Positions 7,109-16,327 of a stretch of DNA of 64,000 bases are shown piece after piece. The stretch is from assembly GCF_900167415.1 (NCBI RefSeq), contig NZ_FUWU01000003.1:52613-116612 (forward strand), in the 5' to 3' direction. The stretch's first letter is position 1; each line of letters starts with the position of its first letter. The notes below the pieces were generated by a model. The model made no database searches and was not told the origin of the DNA. It was given only the letters and a program-made list of their open reading frames with translations. The position numbers and the translations under genes were made by a program. This stretch comes from Fibrobacter intestinalis (lineage in GTDB: Bacteria; Fibrobacterota; Fibrobacteria; Fibrobacterales; Fibrobacteraceae).

Positions 7109-9223
7109 TTACTTTTTGACAGCGGTCATGGTCCTGCTTCCGGAACGAATCGTGTAAACGCCCGCTTTTAAATTTTGCAAATGCAGAACATGACCCGATA
7201 TGTCCGACGAAGAAAGTTCGCCTTTCCAAACCAGACGCCCCTGCATGTCATAAATTTTTGAAACGCCGCCAAACTTTTGTGAAGCAACCTGCACACGCTG
7301 CGGAATGGAAGCGTCACTGCAACCCGTCGCAAAAATTTTAGAAATGTAAAATCCCGAAGCATTGCTGTTGAATTTCAAACGGGTCGAAGCATTACCGGCT
7401 TCCTTTTCCAAAGAAATCGACGTGGAAACCCAAGAGGCACTGCCCGCCTGAACTCCGTATTTGTAATCCACCCATTCCGCGCCCACGCCACCGATATTGA
7501 CATAGGCCGTCGTATCGTCTGCGCTGTGCATGACAACCACCAAATCCGAACACTTGGCAAAATTATCCACCTGTTCCGCAGAAAACGCAAAATAGGCGTG
7601 CTTGTATCCGCAATCACCCTGATCACACCCCGCCTGTTTCACAAAAACATAACTTGAAACGCCATCGACCGTCGATGTTCCATAAACCGGAGTTGAAAGC
7701 GACGAGTCGGCGGACCAGCCTTCCGCCGTCGAAGTTTTGCTGTAATCCACAATCATCAGCGTGTCCGACGAAGACGGCTCCACATAACTCGGGTCGCTCG
7801 TTTCATCGACACAAGTCTGCACACTTGGCGCGCTCGCCGTCTGGGTGTAAACGAGAGAAGTAATGGAACGAGCCGGCAACGCATAACAGCCCGCTATCGT
7901 GATATTTTTGCTTTTCGCTCCATTTTCCTTGGATTGCACCGCAAGAGCGACATTCATTCCCGAAACAGTCGGCGCATCTATGCGAATTTCGGTATTTCCT
8001 GTATTGACAAGCACCAGCGTCACCGAGTCGGCGTTTTCACTCTTAAAAGCGACGGTTTTCAAATCGCTTGCCGCCGATTCCGTCGAAACGACACTCCAAC
8101 CCGGATTCACAAATTTGGAGTAATGGCGCATCGCATGATATTCCGGAGAGATGACGATTTCGTCTTTTTCGCAACTTCCCCAGCCCGCAGTGCAAACGCC
8201 TATCAGCTGACCTTTGCCTTCGCCCCACAGCAATTCCCATGCGATATAGCCGCCGAGTTTTCCATCCGTAAATCCCACCTGCATAATGTGCGCGAGCCCG
8301 ACCATGTAACTTTCCACACCGTTTTCCGCCATAGAGCAGAATTCCGTCATGATAATCGGTTTCGCATCCGAGCCGTAATTCTGGGCAATCGCCTTCATCG
8401 GGCTGCGGAAATTTTCGGGATTTTTGTAATTCGCAAGAGAGTTGTCGTTGCCGTTTCCCGCATGGTACAGATGGTAAGCGTAACCGTCCAATTTAGAATC
8501 GTCCAGTTCCTTCATGTAGTTCTGAAAATTGCTGTAACCGATGCCGAGCGGCTCCGGTCCAAGAATTTTAGGGGCCCCCGAAACCGTGTTCATCGTATCG
8601 CGAACAGCGGCCAGAGCCTGCGCATAGCCCGCCATCGTAGAGGTTTCTGTCGGGCGAAAAAGCGTTTCTTCATACTTGGCAAACATATCGGGTTCGTTCT
8701 GGATGCTGATGTAATCCGGAGCGATTCCCGCCGACTTATACGCCAAAAAGGAGCGTTTCCACCAGCTCGCAAACTCGCTATAGACGTAATTCCCATAAGG
8801 ATCTGAAGAAGACGACTTAAGAGTCCCCAAAGTAGAGTCCCCCACATTACCCATTACACTCCCGCTCGGCTTCAAACTCGCCGGAGCCGACCAGCTGGAC
8901 ATTTCGATTTTCAGATGAGAACCCAAACGCTGCTTTGCCGCCTGAACGATTTTCACGTCGTCAGCGATGCCTGTCGTATCTTCCTGTTTCCAGTTTCCGA
9001 TGCGCAAAAGGGAAAGGTTCAATCCCGTAAATGCCGTATCGTAAAGAGCCTGTTGGTTTGCTTCCGAAAGGTGCGTGATCCAGCTCTGGTAATACACAAC
9101 TCCGCCGCCAAAGCCCACAATTTTCTGAGCCGTTTGTTCGGGATTCACCGTCACCGTTGCCGCAAATGCAAAGGATGCGGCACATGCCACACTCGCTAAA
9201 ATTTTCCATTCTCGTTCAAGCAC
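7109..9223 (-). CDS. Secreted GH30 (subfamily 8-like) glucuronoxylanase with C-terminal sorting-type domain
   Basis: 704 residues. Signal peptide (hydrophobic stretch about 8-21, AFA-A cleavage), then a GH30 barrel starting VTVNPEQTAQKIVGFGG. The acid/base is Glu177 in IQNEPD and the nucleophile is Glu294 in IIMTEFC; the sequence style (WSAPASLKPSG, YHLYH) fits xylan-cleaving GH30 enzymes rather than glucosylceramidases. A beta-sandwich of the barrel follows to about residue 460, then a Ser-rich linker and a beta-rich CBM-like region (about 480-640). The last 50 residues (KIYDMQGRLVWKG ... GVYTIRSG) resemble T9SS type A sorting domains. The enzyme should be exported and act on glucuronoxylan. 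It stands alone, with no transporter neighbours. Confidence 0.9.
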   Translation of the reverse strand: MLEREWKILASVACAASFAFAATVTVNPEQTAQKIVGFGGGVVYYQSWITHLSEANQQALYDTAFTGLNLSLLRIGNWKQEDTTGIADDVKIVQAAKQRLGSHLKIEMSSWSAPASLKPSGSVMGNVGDSTLGTLKSSSSDPYGNYVYSEFASWWKRSFLAYKSAGIAPDYISIQNEPDMFAKYEETLFRPTETSTMAGYAQALAAVRDTMNTVSGAPKILGPEPLGIGYSNFQNYMKELDDSKLDGYAYHLYHAGNGNDNSLANYKNPENFRSPMKAIAQNYGSDAKPIIMTEFCSMAENGVESYMVGLAHIMQVGFTDGKLGGYIAWELLWGEGKGQLIGVCTAGWGSCEKDEIVISPEYHAMRHYSKFVNPGWSVVSTESAASDLKTVAFKSENADSVTLVLVNTGNTEIRIDAPTVSGMNVALAVQSKENGAKSKNITIAGCYALPARSITSLVYTQTASAPSVQTCVDETSDPSYVEPSSSDTLMIVDYSKTSTAEGWSADSSLSTPVYGTSTVDGVSSYVFVKQAGCDQGDCGYKHAYFAFSAEQVDNFAKCSDLVVVMHSADDTTAYVNIGGVGAEWVDYKYGVQAGSASWVSTSISLEKEAGNASTRLKFNSNASGFYISKIFATGCSDASIPQRVQVASQKFGGVSKIYDMQGRLVWKGELSSSDISGHVLHLQNLKAGVYTIRSGSRTMTAVKK

Positions 9224-9261
9224 AAAAAACTCCTTTTTTAATGGCTTTTAGAAAAATAAAT

Positions 9262-10077
9262 TCATTCTTGGCAAAGGGATGCCGCCTTATCTATATATTG
9301 CTGAAGAAAAGTCGAATCGGACAACGCTAAACGAAGCCATTCCGCCAAAGTGAACTTTTGATCCAATTCTCGGACAAGGCAAGAACAATCCTTCTTCGAG
9401 GCCGCCAGCAAGCAAGAATCCATCAGATATTTTTTCAGCTCCGGCGTAAATTTTTCCGGCATACAAGAAAGGAACATCTCCATCAGCAGGGAATCTTTTT
9501 GCGCATCCTCCCGGCGAAGAATTTCCAACAATTTGCGCCAATTATCGCCCGCAATCAATTTCTGATAGCCGCAATCACAGATTTTTTCGGACTGTTTCCG
9601 CCCCAAATAGGGCAACAGTTCCACGGCACATTCCGCGACAACCACATTCTTGTATTCCGGCGATTCCAAAAGGAGCGCAGCAAAACCCTGCACCAAATCC
9701 GCATCGACGCCCAAAGCTTCTAGAGCCGCCGCCTCTTCCGGAGACAAAGCGATTTCTGGAACCTGAGCATCCTCGCTAACAGCCAGCGAACCGAGCGACG
9801 CCCCCGACTTCATCGCCGCATCGCATTCCGCCGACGCCTGTTTTACAAATTTAGAAAATCCCAAATCCTCTTTGCCGCGACGCATCTTGAGTTCAATCGC
9901 GTCAATCTGCGCTTGGGAATACTTGCGTTCCACCTTGGAAAAAACGCATTCGCAAAATTTTTCGGACGAGCCACCAGCCACGCAGCTTTCCACAAAATTG
10001 GACTCGACATTTTCCGAAAGAGCCGCCAGCGCCAACGAAACCGCAAAGAAAAGAGAAAGGAACATTCGGCAAATCAT
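9262..10077 (-). CDS. Secreted protein with three four-cysteine repeats
   Basis: 271 residues from MICRMF, with an N-terminal signal peptide (hydrophobic 5-20). Family not recognised. The mature part contains three repeats, each with C-x(8-16)-C-x-C-x(35-40)-C: Cys32/42/44/85, Cys150/167/169/205 and Cys222/231/233/269. The CxC units are FCECVF, ICDCGY and DCSCLV. Twelve regularly placed cysteines suggest disulfides in each repeat or metal binding; this is inference. The start is chosen because TATAAT lies exactly 6 bases before this ATG with no ribosome site, suggesting a leaderless message; the frame could open 14 codons earlier. It lies 38 bases upstream of the GH30 gene on the same strand. 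Confidence 0.75.
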   Translation of the reverse strand: MICRMFLSLFFAVSLALAALSENVESNFVESCVAGGSSEKFCECVFSKVERKYSQAQIDAIELKMRRGKEDLGFSKFVKQASAECDAAMKSGASLGSLAVSEDAQVPEIALSPEEAAALEALGVDADLVQGFAALLLESPEYKNVVVAECAVELLPYLGRKQSEKICDCGYQKLIAGDNWRKLLEILRREDAQKDSLLMEMFLSCMPEKFTPELKKYLMDSCLLAASKKDCSCLVRELDQKFTLAEWLRLALSDSTFLQQYIDKAASLCQE

Positions 10078-10083
10078 GCAGCT

Positions 10084-10089
10084 ATTATA
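10084..10089 (-). promoter_or_regulatory. -10 box of a likely leaderless promoter
   Basis: On the minus strand TATAAT is followed by AGCTGC and then the ATG at 10077. The expected start point is about 7 bases after the -10, that is, at the A of ATG. TTGCGA 19 bases upstream is a weak -35. The same TATAATAGC sequence precedes HU and the small lipoprotein gene at 61152. Confidence 0.55.
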
Positions 10090-10131
10090 GAAAAGAATCG
10101 TTTCCTTTTCGCAAGCCATCTCGCTATTTCC

Positions 10132-10157
10132 GGGCGTTTCCCGCCTGCGGCGGGCCG
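10132..10157. repeat. GGGCGT stem-loop repeat, copy 1
   Basis: GGGCGT, two bases, then the perfect 6-bp stem CCCGCC / GGCGGG with a 3-base loop (TGC), one base and CG. A second copy with the same spacing but a changed stem base pair lies at 29728. The gene-free stretch 10078-10443 holds this repeat, a second partial GGGCGTCGG at 10224, the TTATTAG tandem array and the ctp promoter region; no coding frame there looks real. Confidence 0.6.
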
Positions 10158-10236
10158 CTCCCTAGCGTTATCGCCTTCGGCGTCCGTTCAGCCAAATTTC
10201 CAGAAATTTGTCCGAACCCATCCGGGCGTCGGTCGA

Positions 10237-10270
10237 TTAGTTATTAGTTATTAGTTATTAGTTATTAGTT
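10237..10270. repeat. Tandem 7-bp repeat (TTATTAG), nearly five units
   Basis: A 34-base run of the unit TTATTAG between the CxC-repeat gene and ctp. It is followed by a low-complexity CCAACTCCTAACTTCCAACT stretch. Similar low-complexity sequence (GTTGGAAGTTGGGAGTCGG, and GTGATCAGTGATTAG) is seen near 60975 and 63760. No coding role. Confidence 0.85.
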
Positions 10271-10443
10271 CCAACTCCTAACTTCCAACTAACTTATTTC
10301 AGAAAAGTTCCGCCGCACACCTTGCCGCCATTTTTTAGAGTTCTTTCATTCCCAGGACTTTCCGATTTGTATATGCTTTCTATCGGCGGGTTCTTTTCCC
10401 GATTTCTTTTTTCAATAATCCTTAAATTTTATATGTTTATCGC

Positions 10444-12246
10444 ATGAAATTCAAAACGTCATTTTCGTGCATCGTTTTTAAAACGATTTTCCTGATTACT
10501 TTTGCGGCGAGCGTCGCTTCGTCCGCAACTTCCAAATCCGAAAAGAAAGCCCCTGGCGATTTTTACGAGGAACTTTCCCGGCTGAACAAAGTTCTTTCGG
10601 AAATCAATTTGAAATATGTAGAAAGTGTGGATCCGGCGGAACTTTCCGAATCGGCGATTCAAGGAATGCGAAACATTTTGGATCCGCATACGGCGGTTTT
10701 CGCCCCTAAGGATTACGAGGATTTGAAGGTTTCGACGGAAGGGGAATTCGGCGGCGTCGGCATTACGATTAGCCTTCGCGACAACATCCTCACGGTGATT
10801 TCTCCGTTGGCGGGAACGCCCGCTTTCAAATTGGGCATTCGAGCTGGCGACCGCATTATGAAGATCGGCGGCAAAGACACGAAGGGATGGACTTTGGACG
10901 AAGCGGTTGGCGAACTCCGCGGAAAAGTCGGAACCGATGTGACGATAAGCATTGCACGAGCTGGCGTGACGGATTTGATGGATTTTACCATTACCCGCGC
11001 GAAGATCGTCGTCCACGCCGTTCCTTACAGCGGAATGCTGACCAAGGATATCGGCTACATCAAATTGGCTTCGTTCTCCTTGAAAACCCGGGAAGAAGTC
11101 GTCGATGCCATTCAGCGTTTGCAGAAGCAAGGAATGAAAAAACTCGTTTTGGATTTGCGCTACAATCCGGGCGGACTTTTAAATCAGGCGGTGGAAATCG
11201 GCGAACTCTTTTTGAAAAAAGGGGATTTGATTGTCAGCACGCGTGGCCGGACACAACAGACAGAAAGTCGCGCCCATAAAAATGGAATCGTGTCTCCGGA
11301 TGTGCCGCTAGTCGTTCTGGTAAACCAAGGTTCGGCAAGTGCCGCAGAAATTGTATCCGGCGCTATCCAGGATTGGGACCGCGGTCTGATCATAGGCAGG
11401 ACGTCTTTTGGCAAAGGCTCCGTGCAGACGATTTTCCCGCTGGACAATCAGGGTTACGCATTGAAGCTGACGACAGCCTTCTATTATTTGCCATTTGGCC
11501 GCTGCATCAACAAGCCGGAAAACGGCATTAAAGGATTGAAAATCCGCGAAGAGGAAGCTCTGGCCGAAGAAGAAGGACTGGATGAACCGGCGGACTCCGT
11601 AAAAGCGGCAAGCGATACTGTCGCACAAGACACATTCTTTACCAATGCCGGGCGCAAAATGTATGGCGGCGGCGGGATTACGCCCGACGTGGACGTGGAA
11701 CTGGACCCGATTCCTTGGGTTGTTCAAGTGCAAGAACGGATGACGATGTATTTCAAATTCGCCGTCAAAATCCGCCCCGGTTTGGAAAAGCAAGGCGTAA
11801 AAATCGACGGCGACTGGCAGGTTCCCGATTCCCTGTTTACGCAGTTCAAAGAATTCTGCCTAAAGGATACCAATTTCACCAAAATCAAAAGCAATTCCAT
11901 TGCGACTCTTGAAATTCTGGAAAAGGATTTGATTCGCGAACAGAACTTTATGGGCGATTCTTCCAAAACCCTTTCCGACACACTTCTTAGCGCACAAGTT
12001 AACTCTCTTCGCAAGGCGTTGGAAAACGATCGAAACAAACAGTTTGAAGAGAACCGCGAATATATTATGGACGGCATTAAGCGGGAACTTCTGACGGCCA
12101 TTGTGGGAGATTCCGCCAGCACGGCGTTTGTACTGAAAAAAGACGCCCAAGTCAAGGAAGCGATTAAATATCTGTCGGATATGGATTTATACAAAAAGAC
12201 GATTAGCGCTCCGACAAAATCTCCAGCGAAGGGCAAAAAGAAATAG
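10444..12246 (+). CDS. ctpA: C-terminal processing (S41) protease with PDZ domain
   Basis: 600 residues. Signal peptide or anchor at 10-27, then a PDZ domain (GEFGGVGITIS ... GIRAGDRIMKIGG) at about 95-185 and the S41 catalytic domain at 195-340. The Ser/Lys dyad is Ser299 (QGSASAAEI) and Lys324 (SFGKGSVQ), the standard spacing of 25. Such proteases trim or degrade periplasmic proteins. About 260 residues after the protease core are extra; they include a GGGITPDVDVE block, typical of CTP proteases, and a helical tail with a Lys-rich end. No clear ribosome site precedes the ATG. It heads a plus-strand run with mlaE, DUF721, gyrB, polyprenyl synthase and uvrD. Confidence 0.92.
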   Translation: MKFKTSFSCIVFKTIFLITFAASVASSATSKSEKKAPGDFYEELSRLNKVLSEINLKYVESVDPAELSESAIQGMRNILDPHTAVFAPKDYEDLKVSTEGEFGGVGITISLRDNILTVISPLAGTPAFKLGIRAGDRIMKIGGKDTKGWTLDEAVGELRGKVGTDVTISIARAGVTDLMDFTITRAKIVVHAVPYSGMLTKDIGYIKLASFSLKTREEVVDAIQRLQKQGMKKLVLDLRYNPGGLLNQAVEIGELFLKKGDLIVSTRGRTQQTESRAHKNGIVSPDVPLVVLVNQGSASAAEIVSGAIQDWDRGLIIGRTSFGKGSVQTIFPLDNQGYALKLTTAFYYLPFGRCINKPENGIKGLKIREEEALAEEEGLDEPADSVKAASDTVAQDTFFTNAGRKMYGGGGITPDVDVELDPIPWVVQVQERMTMYFKFAVKIRPGLEKQGVKIDGDWQVPDSLFTQFKEFCLKDTNFTKIKSNSIATLEILEKDLIREQNFMGDSSKTLSDTLLSAQVNSLRKALENDRNKQFEENREYIMDGIKRELLTAIVGDSASTAFVLKKDAQVKEAIKYLSDMDLYKKTISAPTKSPAKGKKK

Positions 12247-12250
12247 CGCA

Positions 12251-13036
12251 ATGTTTGCTGTAATGGACATAGCGGCAGAGAGCCTTGGACATTATGTTCG
12301 AAAATGTTTTGAAACGGTCCGGGGTTACTTTGTATTCATGTGGGAGCTGGGAAAAAGCATTCCCAGTTCTTTTCGCAATTTCCATACCATTGTCGAACAG
12401 ATGTACATTACAGGGATTACAAGCATCCCTGTGGTTTTTGCGGCGAGCCTAGCGACGGGAGCGATTATGGCGTGGCAGCTCGCCTACCAATTCGGAGACA
12501 TGATTCCGCTGGTATTCGTGGGAATGGCCGTCGGAAAATCCGTGATGGTCGAGCTGTGCCCGATTTTGACGGCGATGGTTCTGGCGGGTCGCGTGGGAGC
12601 TTCGATGTGTTCGGAACTCGGCACAATGGCGGTAACAGAACAGCTGGACGCCTATAACGTTCTCGGTTTGAATCCCTACCGTTTTCTGCTGGCACCGCGG
12701 CTGATTGCCACTGTCGTCATGCTTCCCATCTTGACGATCATCAGCATTTTCATCGGCATCGTCGGCGGTTATGCGACAGCGTTCCTGTACAAGGAAGTGT
12801 CTTTTTCCACCTTCTTTTACGGCGTTCGAATGTTTTACGAAGACTGGGATTTCGCCGTGGGACTCATCAAGGCAGCACTTTACGGATTTTTCATTGCCAG
12901 TTACGCCTGCTTTTTTGGATACAATACGCACAGTGGAGCAGAAGGCGTCGGAAAAAGCACCAAGGCGACGGTAGTTGCCGGCATGACCAGCATTCTAGTT
13001 GGCGGCTTCGTTCTCTCCAAGTTGTTGCTCGTATGA
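12251..13036 (+). CDS. mlaE: MlaE-family ABC transporter permease (phospholipid transport)
   Basis: 261 residues with five to six membrane segments. The family signatures are present: a YITGITSIPVVFAASLATGAI segment, the ELCPILTAMVLAGRVGAS loop with ELGTM, an ALGLNPYRFLLAPRL-like region (here VLGLNPYRFLLAPRL) and a C-terminal GAEGVGKSTKATVV stretch. MlaE is the inner-membrane permease of the Mla lipid transport system of diderm bacteria. The matching MCE subunit MlaD is about 38 kb away at 50921; the MlaF ATPase is not in the window. It begins 4 bases after the ctp stop and overlaps DUF721 by four bases. A second in-frame ATG four codons in is an alternative start. Confidence 0.93.
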   Translation: MFAVMDIAAESLGHYVRKCFETVRGYFVFMWELGKSIPSSFRNFHTIVEQMYITGITSIPVVFAASLATGAIMAWQLAYQFGDMIPLVFVGMAVGKSVMVELCPILTAMVLAGRVGASMCSELGTMAVTEQLDAYNVLGLNPYRFLLAPRLIATVVMLPILTIISIFIGIVGGYATAFLYKEVSFSTFFYGVRMFYEDWDFAVGLIKAALYGFFIASYACFFGYNTHSGAEGVGKSTKATVVAGMTSILVGGFVLSKLLLV

Positions 13037-13374
13037 TGTTTGCCGAAGATTGTCCCAAAAAACGCAGAACGGATCCCAAAGAACATAAATTGAAGAGTCT
13101 AACCCATGCGGGAGTCATCCTTGCCAAAGTTCTTTCCGCAGGCGCACTGGGAGAAAAGCAATACCTTTTCAAGCTGGTTTCCAACATCGAAACCCTTTTT
13201 GGAAAGCCGATGTCGGAGCACTTGAAAATCGTAGATTTACAGGATTCCGTTTTGGTGCTAAAAGCCTCGAATTCCGTGTGGAAAAGCGAGTCCGCCTACC
13301 AGAAAAAAGCTATTATTGAGCGTTGTAACGGGCTCTTGGGCGTGAAATACGTCAAGAATATCCGATTCGTTTAA
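13033..13374 (+). CDS. DUF721 (DciA-like) protein
   Basis: 113 residues. The sequence LKIVDLQDSVLVLKASNSVWKSESAYQKK is the KH-like core of DUF721, the family of the replicative helicase-loading factor DciA. The immediate neighbour is gyrB, an arrangement common for DUF721 genes in many phyla, which supports a link with replication. The first 30 residues are charged and probably disordered. The gene overlaps mlaE by ATGA and ends 21 bases before gyrB. Assignment to the family is firm; the helicase-loading role is inferred from DciA. Confidence 0.8.
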   Translation: MMFAEDCPKKRRTDPKEHKLKSLTHAGVILAKVLSAGALGEKQYLFKLVSNIETLFGKPMSEHLKIVDLQDSVLVLKASNSVWKSESAYQKKAIIERCNGLLGVKYVKNIRFV

Positions 13375-13380
13375 TTTTGA

Positions 13381-15303
<1,923 letters not shown>

Positions 15304-15310
15304 TTTTGCC

Positions 15311-16318
15311 ATGAATTTTTCCGGACACAGTTCCTTTCAAGAAGTGCTTCAGACCGCCCGAACGCAAGTTCAGGAATATCTGAACCGGGCAGATGAAACC
15401 ATTGTCGCTGTCGCGCGTTCGGCACCAGATGGCGTTTCAGAACGCATGATGAAGCTCATTCAGCGGAAAGGAAAAAAAGTTCGCTCCACGGTTCTGGCCC
15501 TGATTGCTACGGCGGGAAAGGAGTTGCCGGAAGTGGACCGGGTTGCACAAGCCTGCGCCGGCATTGAATTGCTGCATTTGGCGAGCCTTGTCCACGACGA
15601 CATTATTGACGAAACGACTCTCCGCCGCGGGGAACGCACGGCCCATGTGGAATGGGGCAATAAGGTCGCCGTTCTGATGGGCGATTATATTTTGTCTCAA
15701 GCGATGCGGGCGGTAATTCACGAAAAAGAACGGGAAATTCCTTTGGAATTGTCTTCGGCAGCAAATCGCCTGATTGTCGGGGAAATTTGCGAGTTGGATT
15801 CCACGGGAGACGTGAATATTTCCCTGGAACGCTACAATCGGATTATCGAAGGGAAAACCGCAGCGTTAATAGAAGCCAGTGCCCGAATAGGAGCATTCAT
15901 TGCGGGATTTTCAAAAGACGACGTGGAAAAATTTGGCAAAATCGGTTCCCATTTCGGAATCGCCTTCCAGATTATCGACGATCTTTTGGACTATGGCGTC
16001 GGTGCTAGCAATTTGGACAAAGCCAAATTCACGGACATTTCCAACGGCCTGACGACTCTTCCGCTGATTCTTTATCTGCAACACGAACCGGAAAACAACA
16101 AGCAGGCGATGCAAGAACTTTTAACGCGAACCGCCGAAGCCGGCGTTCCCGAAGAAATCTGCCGACGTTTGCAGAAATCCAGCACTTTTGATAAAACGAA
16201 AGAGATGGCGATGCAGCATATTATGGATGCGTCGGAAATCTCGGATTCTCTTCCCAAAAATGAGCATATCGAAACGCTCAAAGCGTTCTTGTTGTCGATG
16301 GCGGAACGCGGAAATTAA
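15311..16318 (+). CDS. ispB: Polyprenyl diphosphate synthase
   Basis: 335 residues from MNFSGHSSFQ. A class of trans-isoprenyl synthase: the first aspartate-rich motif is LVHDDIIDE followed by TLRRGERTAHVEWGNKVAVL, and the second is FQIIDDLLDYG. The order and spacing fit all-trans octaprenyl/heptaprenyl (IspB/HepT) synthases of quinone side-chain synthesis; product length cannot be read from sequence. The frame is open 17 codons further upstream into gyrB, but the ATG at 15311, 8 bases past the gyrB stop, is the better start. The UvrD gene follows after 9 bases. Confidence 0.9.
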   Translation: MNFSGHSSFQEVLQTARTQVQEYLNRADETIVAVARSAPDGVSERMMKLIQRKGKKVRSTVLALIATAGKELPEVDRVAQACAGIELLHLASLVHDDIIDETTLRRGERTAHVEWGNKVAVLMGDYILSQAMRAVIHEKEREIPLELSSAANRLIVGEICELDSTGDVNISLERYNRIIEGKTAALIEASARIGAFIAGFSKDDVEKFGKIGSHFGIAFQIIDDLLDYGVGASNLDKAKFTDISNGLTTLPLILYLQHEPENNKQAMQELLTRTAEAGVPEEICRRLQKSSTFDKTKEMAMQHIMDASEISDSLPKNEHIETLKAFLLSMAERGN

Positions 16319-16327
16319 AATCGGATT

